A stretch of DNA of 13,357 nucleotides, from assembly GCA_958349075.1 (NCBI GenBank), contig CATWBR010000072.1:1-13357 (forward strand), read 5' to 3'. A program made the position numbers and the translations under genes. The notes beneath the pieces are model-generated. The model saw nothing but the letters and a program-made list of their open reading frames with translations. It did not search any database and was not told where the DNA came from. Within the stretch, counting starts at the first letter, position 1. Each line of letters starts with the position of its first letter. Below are positions 8,209 to 13,357 of the stretch, in pieces. This DNA comes from an uncultured Clostridium sp. Its GTDB lineage: Bacteria; Bacillota; Clostridia; Lachnospirales; Lachnospiraceae.

Positions 8209-8378
8209 ATGCGAACAATAATATCACCCCGGAGCCTGCACCTGTCTTAAACATCCTCGTGAAGGTATATCAGCAGTCTAACAACGAAAAAAGCGCATTT
8301 CACAGATTTTTCATCGACAATCAACGGTAGCCCGGATGCCGCATGCACCGATTACCGCGGTCAATGAACGCAATACTG
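8209..8378 (-). other. Long structured leader between riboswitch terminator and coding start
   Basis: About 170 bases separate the riboswitch terminator from the coding start. On the minus strand they contain a stem CGGTA/TACCG enclosing a second stem GGTGC/GCATC, with a T6 run further on (8292-8287) that has no good stem in front of it. No promoter, convincing small gene or ribosome binding site was found, apart from a far-placed GGGGTG. Translational control of the downstream gene is possible but not shown. Confidence 0.35.
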
Positions 8379-8412
8379 AAAAAAGCAGACACCAAAATCA
8401 GGGGTATCTGCT
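8379..8412 (-). terminator. Riboswitch-associated intrinsic terminator (expression platform)
   Basis: On the minus strand GCAGATACC (8411-8403) pairs with GGTGTCTGC (8393-8385), nine pairs with one G-T wobble, followed directly by T6 (8384-8379). It starts about 20 bases after the aptamer core and precedes the coiled-coil gene by some 170 bases. This is the expected position for a transcription-attenuation expression platform. Confidence 0.85.
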
Positions 8413-8424
8413 CGACACGCATTC

Positions 8425-8512
8425 AAAATGATTGCAACTGGCTGTCATATACTTCTACTTAGACCCTCTAGCTTTGCGCCGCCGCCTTTCGACGGGTTTG
8501 CCATATATAATA
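8425..8512 (-). ncRNA. Cyclic di-GMP-I riboswitch (GEMM-I aptamer)
   Basis: The minus strand carries the GEMM-I consensus in order. GGCAAACC is at 8502-8495. The P2 hairpin CCGTC-GAAA-GGCGG has the required GNRA loop. CGCAAAGC follows, then GGGTCTAAG pairing region with TATGA, the variant tetraloop receptor, then CAGCC and GTTGC. Using Vc2 numbering, G20 (8501), A47 (in CGCAAAGC) and C92 (8434) are all present. G at position 20 indicates c-di-GMP rather than cGAMP preference. Differences from consensus are C25 facing C40 at the base of P2, G instead of A at 42, and a weak P1. It is preceded by a strong promoter and followed by a terminator, so it should control the coiled-coil gene at 7228-8208. 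Whether ligand turns expression on or off cannot be read with confidence. Confidence 0.92.
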
Positions 8513-8525
8513 TTTGCTCGTAGTC

Positions 8526-8554
8526 ATTATACTTTATTTTGTTTGGAAGTGCAA
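8526..8554 (-). promoter_or_regulatory. Near-consensus promoter for the riboswitch transcript
   Basis: Minus-strand TTGCAC (8554-8549), a 17-base spacer and a perfect TATAAT (8531-8526) predict transcription from about 8519, just before the aptamer. It is the best promoter in the window. High basal initiation fits control by attenuation rather than at the promoter. An inverted repeat CGGTTT/AAACCG (8556-8577) lies directly upstream. Confidence 0.85.
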
Positions 8555-8565
8555 ACGGTTTCTTT

Positions 8566-8592
8566 AAAAACAAACCGGCAAAGTATTGCCAA
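8566..8592 (-). terminator. Probable terminator of the 770-residue membrane/TPR-like gene
   Basis: On the minus strand GGCAA (8590-8586) and TTGCC (8581-8577) form a stem with a TACT loop, extended by two T-G wobbles, followed by GG and TTTGTTTTT. It lies about 25 bases after the stop at 8616 and just before the riboswitch promoter, separating the two units. The stem is short, so termination may be partial. Confidence 0.5.
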
Positions 8593-8615
8593 TAAATGGA
8601 TAACAGAAAAATCAA

Positions 8616-10928
8616 TTACGGAATCTGCCTGGGAAGACAGACCCGGGAAAACATGCGTTCCAGTTCCTTTCGTTCCGGACACGGTCCCTCCAGATGAGAT
8701 ATGATGAGATTGTAAACCGTATCGAAAAATGTTTTTTCCTGTTCCGGCAGGCTGTCCGGTTTAAACGCCAGCAAATGAACTTCGGAAGGGATAGTTCCGG
8801 TCTGCGCGGCGCTCCGTTTTATCACATTTGACTCCCCGGTCTGCATTGGATGGCGTTCCAGTACAAAATAGCAATGGGCGGGGTTTTCTTCCAATGGAAA
8901 CTGCCGGTATGTAAAGTCCATCTCCAGGCCGATCGGCTGAATCGTGAGCCAGAAATGCCTGCGCAGCACGGTTTCTGCATTTTCCGGTCCTGCGGCCGGC
9001 TCCTCCCACGTCTTCACTTTTACCGGGATTGTCTCCTCCGCCCCCATAAACCGGCCGAGCAATGCCGACATCATCAGTCCGTCCTCCGTGAACGCCTGCT
9101 CAAACCACAGACGGAACGGAGCCTCATATGTCTCTATCTCTTTGCTGCTTTGAATCCTCTTGACCGCCCTGTAAAAATACTGACTGCGGGCAATGAAACA
9201 CACCACCATATAATACCGGTGGAGCCATGGTGCGAAATGCTCCAGCGAGATGCTGTCCATACATTTCCTGACCCGTTCATAATACAGGACACATCTGTCG
9301 TAATCATCCAGATGGAAGCAGTAAAAACTCAGCCTGAGATAAACCTCCGCTAACTGGGAAGTTTCCGTCATCTCGTCCAGATGCGCCTCCACCCAGCCGA
9401 GCTGCTCCCACATGATGTCCGCATGGGCCGCCTTAAAATTGTGATCCAGGTTCTGCACACCGCAGAGCTCGTCCATGATATTGAGCCTGCACTGAAGTCC
9501 CTCCGGCAAAAGGGAATTCTCATCACACAGAGCGGCGGCGTCCTGCATCAGGGCCATAAAATGCTTCAGTTCGTACTGCTCTAGATGTTCTTTTTGCAGT
9601 GCCGCCAGTTCCTTCAGCAGGTGGATCCGGGAATAGATGGAGACCGACGGCAGCTCTGAAGAGCCCAGATACCGTTCTAAATCCGGAATCGCCTGATTCT
9701 TTCTGTACCAGAACGCATATTCCCTGAGTGCGGCTTCTTCTTCTGAGGGACAGCCGAAAAGTTCTCCGAACATAATGTTAATCTGCTTCATACTCTCATA
9801 CCTGACGGGGAGCGGAAGACTCAGAAGGATCTCTTTCCGGGCTGCCAGATAATGAATGCAGGGACGGGGATCCAGCCCCGAAGCCCAGACAATCCGCGCC
9901 GTACTGGCCGCCAGGACCACCTTATTTTTTTCAGGCAGCCTTTTGTCGCGGATGATTCTTTCAAAACCGCTGTTGACCATCTGATTTAAATTGCCGGCCG
10001 GCTCCTCCGCTTCCCGCATCAGCTCCAGCCTGATGTTTGACAGCGACAGGTATTCAATCGGATGAGCCATGTTCAGATGCGTCTGCAGTTCGTCGATGAT
10101 AGCCCTCCAGTCCGCACTGCGCCCCTCGATCCGGATCCGGTTAAAGGCATAATTATAATAAATGATCAGCAGCAGTTCTTTATCCCGGATTTTCCGTTCT
10201 TCCACAAACTGCAGCGTACTCTTGAGAGCCTTGTCGGCATCCCGGTAATATCCCCGGCTAATCAGGCTCACGGCCCTGTTATGAAGGATCTGCACATGAA
10301 TGAGGGGATCCGTATCGGCCGTGCACGCCTCCTCCGCCCTCCTGGCATGGACAGATGCCTCTTCCGTCTTCCCTTGCCGGAGCCGGAGCAGATTCATTAA
10401 AAAATGATACCTTGCTTTGTCCTCTTTCAAGGATTCGATCAGGGGCTCCGCGGCGCTTAAATTTCCCAGGGTAATCAGCAGAAACACCTTATATTTTTTA
10501 CACCTCGCGTTCTGCTTTGCCGTCATTTTCCTCCCGCTCAGCGCAGCTACAGTCTTCCATGCCTTAATAGTATCATAGTCTATCCGCAGGGTATCGCTGA
10601 ATCTCCTGCCCCGGTGCAACTGCACCTCGATCCGTATATACTCCGCCAGGCCATAGAGGCATAATAAAACCATCAGAGAAAGGCAAAGCCCCAAAATAAC
10701 TTCTTTCTTGTCTTCCCCCTCCGGCAGAACTGCCCAGACCACGCCTGCGGCTTCCGCTAAAACGCCTTCCGAAACCGTGATAAACACCATATAACGTGGT
10801 AAATGATGCTCCTTTTTAAGGATCCACTTGCCAAGCAGAATCAAAAATATTGCAAGCAGGACCGGTACGTATGCCGGTGTGCCTTTTATATAGTCTTCAA
10901 ATAAACCATACAGAATGTCTCCTGTCAT
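8616..10928 (-). CDS. Unknown membrane-anchored protein with TPR-like helical repeats
   Basis: I do not recognise a named family for this 770-residue protein. The N-terminus has three likely membrane helices (about 18-37, 46-68 and 76-97). A long, mostly helical region rich in Ala, Leu, Glu and Arg follows. Residues about 140-330 resemble TPR-type helical pairs (for example HARRAEEACTADTDPLIHV and NRAVSLISRGYYRDADKAL), and more continue at about 430-600 (AEVYLRLSFYCFHLDDYDRC). The last 150 residues look more beta-rich (RRHFWLTIQPIGLEMDFTYR) and may be a separate domain. The bulk is probably cytoplasmic. Such anchored TPR-like proteins often act as scaffolds or sensors, but no partner is evident here. 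GGGGGAG 5 bases before the ATG supports the start. It is flanked by terminators on both sides, so it is probably monocistronic. Confidence 0.85.
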   Translation of the reverse strand: MTGDILYGLFEDYIKGTPAYVPVLLAIFLILLGKWILKKEHHLPRYMVFITVSEGVLAEAAGVVWAVLPEGEDKKEVILGLCLSLMVLLCLYGLAEYIRIEVQLHRGRRFSDTLRIDYDTIKAWKTVAALSGRKMTAKQNARCKKYKVFLLITLGNLSAAEPLIESLKEDKARYHFLMNLLRLRQGKTEEASVHARRAEEACTADTDPLIHVQILHNRAVSLISRGYYRDADKALKSTLQFVEERKIRDKELLLIIYYNYAFNRIRIEGRSADWRAIIDELQTHLNMAHPIEYLSLSNIRLELMREAEEPAGNLNQMVNSGFERIIRDKRLPEKNKVVLAASTARIVWASGLDPRPCIHYLAARKEILLSLPLPVRYESMKQINIMFGELFGCPSEEEAALREYAFWYRKNQAIPDLERYLGSSELPSVSIYSRIHLLKELAALQKEHLEQYELKHFMALMQDAAALCDENSLLPEGLQCRLNIMDELCGVQNLDHNFKAAHADIMWEQLGWVEAHLDEMTETSQLAEVYLRLSFYCFHLDDYDRCVLYYERVRKCMDSISLEHFAPWLHRYYMVVCFIARSQYFYRAVKRIQSSKEIETYEAPFRLWFEQAFTEDGLMMSALLGRFMGAEETIPVKVKTWEEPAAGPENAETVLRRHFWLTIQPIGLEMDFTYRQFPLEENPAHCYFVLERHPMQTGESNVIKRSAAQTGTIPSEVHLLAFKPDSLPEQEKTFFDTVYNLIISHLEGPCPERKELERMFSRVCLPRQIP

Positions 10929-10954
10929 CGTTTCTCCCCCTGTCCTCTGCTTCT

Positions 10955-10983
10955 ATTGTAACATTTGAATTCTTTTTTGGCTA
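10955..10983 (-). promoter_or_regulatory. Possible promoter of the 770-residue gene
   Basis: Minus-strand TACAAT (10960-10955) is a good -10 box about 26 bases before the start codon. At 17 bases the -35 position reads TAGCCA (10983-10978), a poor match, so an activator or an A-tract effect (AAAAAA in the spacer) may be involved. Confidence 0.35.
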
Positions 10984-10994
10984 CCGCCTTCAGC

Positions 10995-11046
10995 AAAAGG
11001 CCGCCAGGGACAGTGTCATGATTTCTCCACACTGTTCCTGGCGGCC
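10995..11046 (-). terminator. Intrinsic terminator downstream of the metQ-amidohydrolase unit
   Basis: An 18-base arm (10999-11016) pairs with 11029-11046 around a 12-base loop, with one A-C mismatch. The outer part is GGCCGCCAGG/CCTGGCGGCC. On the minus strand the stem is followed by TTTT. It lies about 107 bases beyond the amidohydrolase stop and before the promoter of the next gene. Confidence 0.75.
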
Positions 11047-11094
11047 CGCGCCATACATTTAGCTGAACACCGATTTATTCTCGGCCTGCCGCAT

Positions 11095-11142
11095 CGTTAT
11101 TTCCCAGCACCGTTATTTTACTACACCGTTATTTCCCTGCAG
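11095..11142. repeat. Three tandem imperfect 16-bp repeats
   Basis: Three adjacent 16-base units start at 11095, 11111 and 11127: CGTTATTTCCCAGCAC, CGTTATTTTACTACAC and CGTTATTTCCCTGCAG. The first eight bases are identical in all three. The array lies 10 bases after the amidohydrolase stop codon, inside its 3' untranslated region. Its function is unknown; it may be replication slippage or a binding-site array. Confidence 0.7.
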
Positions 11143-11152
11143 CGCTGTCCCG

Positions 11153-12328
11153 TTACATCTCCTGAAGCACCCAGAGCGCATAATCCACATACACATTGCA
11201 TGCGATCAGCAGCCCGTTTTCATCGAGATCAAAAAGTCCGTGATGGTGTGCCACACCGGTATTCGGCTCCCCGGGATTATGGGTTCCCACAAAGGCATAC
11301 ATTCCTTTTGCAGCCGCCAAATAATCGGCAAAGTCATCGGCCCCCAGCGCCTTTTCATAGTTACTGATGATTCCGGACGCCGGAAGGATCTTCTCGGTGA
11401 CGGCGGTGACCTCCGCCACCACCTGTTCGTCATTTACAAGGGGAGCCGCATAATCGCGGATTTCCACTTCCGCCTCGGCGCCATAGAGTTTGGCCGTCTG
11501 TACGGCGATCTGAACCACCTTGTCATTGGTAAATTTTCTTACTTCGGGGCTGAAGCTTCTGGTGGTTCCCTCAATCTCTGCATGTTCCGCCACGATATTG
11601 TACTGGGTCCCCGCCTTGATCACGCCGACACCTACCACTACCGTTTCCAGCGGATCCGTGTTTCTGGCCACTATGCTCTGAAGTCCCACAACGATCTGGG
11701 ATGCGATGTAAGCGGCGTCGATTCCAAGATGAGGTTTTGAGACATGGGCGCCTCTGCCGGTTATGGTGATTTTAAAGTAATCACAGCTTGCATTCTGAGG
11801 CCCCTTTGTCAGGGAAATTTTTCCCGTATCGAGGGCGCTGCTCACATGCGTTCCGAACACCCGGTCCACACCGTCCAGAAGTCCGGCTCCGACAAACTGT
11901 CTGGCTCCCTGCCCAATCTCCTCCGCCTGCTGGAAGAAAAGACGGATATGCCCGCCGAATTCTCCCTTTTTTGCATTTAAGATCTTGGCCGCCGTCAGAA
12001 GTGTGGCCGTATGGCCGTCGTGGCCGCAGGCATGGCAGAATCCCTCATTCTGTGAATGATACTCCACCGTTTTTAAGTCTTCCATGGCCAGTGCATCCAT
12101 GTCGGCCCGGAGGGCAATGGTTTTCCCTTCGCCCTTTTCTCCGTCGATCCAGGCATACACGCCCGTCTCGCCGATTCTCTCATGGGGAAGGCCGATTTTA
12201 TCCAGCTCCTCCTCTATTCTCCTGCATGTATTATATTCCTTCAGACTTACTTCAGGATGAGCATGAAAATATCTTCTCAGGCTGACAAGGTAATCTTTTT
12301 CGTCTGTTACATACTGTTTTAATGCCAT
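11153..12328 (-). CDS. M20 family amidohydrolase, HipO/N-acyl-L-amino acid amidohydrolase type
   Basis: A 391-residue cytosolic metallo-amidohydrolase of usual length for the M20D/HipO group, which releases amino acids from N-acyl (acetyl, benzoyl) derivatives. Predicted metal ligands, numbered from the chosen start, are C101 and H103 in HACGHDGH, E136/E137 in FFQQAEEIGQG, H161 in GTHVSS and H362 in AHHHGLFDLDE. RADMDALAM supplies the core aspartates. An ATG at 12340 would add four residues but has no ribosome binding site; GGAGGG sits just before the ATG at 12328, so that start is preferred. It lies 45 bases downstream of metQ with no terminator between, so the two are probably co-transcribed. 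This fits a substrate taken up by the methionine-type transporter, such as an N-acyl-methionine or a methionine dipeptide. The substrate is inferred from context only. Confidence 0.93.
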   Translation of the reverse strand: MALKQYVTDEKDYLVSLRRYFHAHPEVSLKEYNTCRRIEEELDKIGLPHERIGETGVYAWIDGEKGEGKTIALRADMDALAMEDLKTVEYHSQNEGFCHACGHDGHTATLLTAAKILNAKKGEFGGHIRLFFQQAEEIGQGARQFVGAGLLDGVDRVFGTHVSSALDTGKISLTKGPQNASCDYFKITITGRGAHVSKPHLGIDAAYIASQIVVGLQSIVARNTDPLETVVVGVGVIKAGTQYNIVAEHAEIEGTTRSFSPEVRKFTNDKVVQIAVQTAKLYGAEAEVEIRDYAAPLVNDEQVVAEVTAVTEKILPASGIISNYEKALGADDFADYLAAAKGMYAFVGTHNPGEPNTGVAHHHGLFDLDENGLLIACNVYVDYALWVLQEM

Positions 12329-12373
12329 TTTACCCTCCATCCGTGCCGGCTTGGCGCACCTTTTCCTCAGTGA

Positions 12374-13309
12374 TTATTCTGCATCATCCCATGCGCAGAT
12401 GAAAGCGCCCTGGTATGCATCCTCAATCGTCTTCTTTACCTCCGCCGTATGGTAAGCATCTACGATTTTCTTGTAAACTTCATTGTCCTTATCGGCAGTA
12501 CGGGCAACGACTACGTTGATTAACTGAGGTACTGCCTCATTTGTTGTCTTATCTACATTTTCGGTGTAAATTGTGTCTTCGATCGGGTTAAGTCCTGCTG
12601 TAAATGCGTTTCCGCCGTTGATGATCGCCGCCGCACAGTCAGGAAGAATGTTTGCCAGGGTTGCGGACTCCGCCTCTTTGATATCGATCTTAACTTTGTA
12701 TTCTGTAATATCGGCTTTTGTCGGTACAAATCCTTTTTCCGGATCACATACGATGAAACCGGCCTCTTCCAACAGTTTGAGAGCACGGCCTCCGTTTGTC
12801 AGATCGCTTGGAATGGCAATCACATCTCCGTCTTTAATGTCATCGATGGAAGAGATTTTCTTCTTATTATTATAGATGGAAAGCGGAGCAATAATTGTAT
12901 CTCCAATATCTACGATATCGTATCCCTTCTGAGCCACATCATTTGCCAGGAATGCCTTATGCTGGAATGCATTCAGATCGATTTCCCCGTCATTTAAAGC
13001 ACGGTTTGGAGCTGCATAATCGGTGAATTTCATCAGTTCCACCTGAATTCCGTCGTCCTTGAGAAGTTCGTTGATTGTATCCCACTGTGCATTGTATTCG
13101 CCGACTACGCCGACTTTTACCGTGGTCACTTCCGCCGGTTCCTTTGCCTCTTCACCGCCTGCCTCGCTGCCGGCCGTCTCTCCTGCCGCTGCCGTTGAAG
13201 CCGGAGTGCTGCCGCTTCCTGAGCCGCATCCGAAAAGTGTGAGTGCCGTCACTGCCGCCAGTGTTACTGCCGCTGCTTTTTTCCATGATGTCTTGAATGT
13301 CTTTTTCAT
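12374..13309 (-). CDS. metQ: MetQ/NlpA family methionine ABC transporter substrate-binding lipoprotein
   Basis: A 311-residue exported lipoprotein. Residues 1-27 are a lipoprotein signal peptide with a KK-rich start and a hydrophobic core, ending in the lipobox LFGC; C28 is the predicted lipidated residue. A Ser/Gly/Ala/Glu-rich linker (about 29-60) leads to an NlpA-type binding domain (about 63-311). Recognisable blocks are KVGVVGEYNAQWD, FTDYAAPNRALNDGEIDLNAFQHKAFL, IAIPSDLTNGGRALKLLE and AAIINGGNAF. It should bind methionine (family members also bind related compounds) outside the membrane and deliver it to a MetNI-type permease. No permease or ATPase gene is in the window; they may lie beyond the right edge. 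AAGGAGAG about 7 bases before the ATG supports the start. It is followed by the M20 amidohydrolase. Only 48 bases of upstream sequence are visible, too few to see a SAM or T-box element. Confidence 0.95.
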   Translation of the reverse strand: MKKTFKTSWKKAAAVTLAAVTALTLFGCGSGSGSTPASTAAAGETAGSEAGGEEAKEPAEVTTVKVGVVGEYNAQWDTINELLKDDGIQVELMKFTDYAAPNRALNDGEIDLNAFQHKAFLANDVAQKGYDIVDIGDTIIAPLSIYNNKKKISSIDDIKDGDVIAIPSDLTNGGRALKLLEEAGFIVCDPEKGFVPTKADITEYKVKIDIKEAESATLANILPDCAAAIINGGNAFTAGLNPIEDTIYTENVDKTTNEAVPQLINVVVARTADKDNEVYKKIVDAYHTAEVKKTIEDAYQGAFICAWDDAE

Positions 13310-13357
13310 AATTATTCTCTCCTTTTTCTTCTCTTTAAAATGTGGTTTTATAGGAAC

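Noticed and set aside
8209..8400. A short minus-strand frame reading SVLRSLTAVIGACGIR, resembling part of MATE proteins such as the one at 2482-3840 (SVLP...GACGLR)
   Set aside because: About 8 of 17 positions match, but the frame runs through the terminator T-run and similarity stops on both sides. A chance match is not excluded, so I do not call a MATE pseudogene.
13310..13357. A SAM riboswitch or T-box leader ahead of metQ
   Set aside because: Only 48 bases of upstream sequence are present and none of the conserved motifs is visible. Absence cannot be concluded either.

Overview
The window looks like a chromosomal segment of an anaerobic Firmicute, most likely a Clostridia of the Lachnospiraceae type. 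This rests on moderate GC, AT-rich sigma-A-like promoters, strong Shine-Dalgarno sequences (GGAGG type), occasional TTG starts, a PAS/GAF/GGDEF/EAL protein with a Cys-containing PAS-like sensor, and a clostridial-style cyclic di-GMP-I riboswitch. The organism is an inference from style and families only. No phage, transposon, CRISPR, tRNA or rRNA gene is visible.

Layout, left to right. Positions 1-2194 (minus) hold a signalling protein cut by the left edge, with PAS-like, GAF, degenerate GGDEF and intact EAL domains, predicted to degrade c-di-GMP. It has its own promoter (2303-2331). Upstream of it on the same strand is a MATE efflux transporter (2482-3840), with a consensus promoter and a perfect 18-bp hairpin after its stop. 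Next come a Bcp-type peroxiredoxin (3975-4427) and an AbgA-like M20 amidohydrolase (4497-5939), possibly co-transcribed on the minus strand. A PfkB/ribokinase-family sugar or nucleoside kinase (6069-7055) is transcribed divergently from the amidohydrolase and ends at a clear terminator.

The most interesting part is 7228-8554 on the minus strand. A near-consensus promoter (TTGCAC, 17 bp, TATAAT) starts a leader containing a c-di-GMP-I (GEMM-I) riboswitch at about 8512-8425. An intrinsic terminator follows at once (8412-8379), then a long structured leader and an unrecognised 326-residue coiled-coil, Cys-rich protein (7228-8208). That protein is therefore predicted to be a c-di-GMP-controlled gene of unknown function. 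Upstream of this cassette is another unrecognised gene, a 770-residue protein with three membrane segments and a long helical-repeat (TPR-like) cytoplasmic region (8616-10928).

The right end carries a second M20 amidohydrolase of the HipO/N-acyl-amino-acid type (11153-12328), immediately downstream of a MetQ/NlpA methionine-binding lipoprotein (12374-13309). The two probably form one transcription unit for uptake and deacylation of methionine or N-acyl amino acids. The permease and ATPase genes are not in the window. Three 16-bp tandem repeats and a strong terminator follow the amidohydrolase.

Taken together, the window holds two c-di-GMP elements about 5 kb apart, a degrading enzyme and a c-di-GMP-sensing leader. 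In between are metabolic, redox and efflux genes that have their own promoters and show no obvious link to that signalling.
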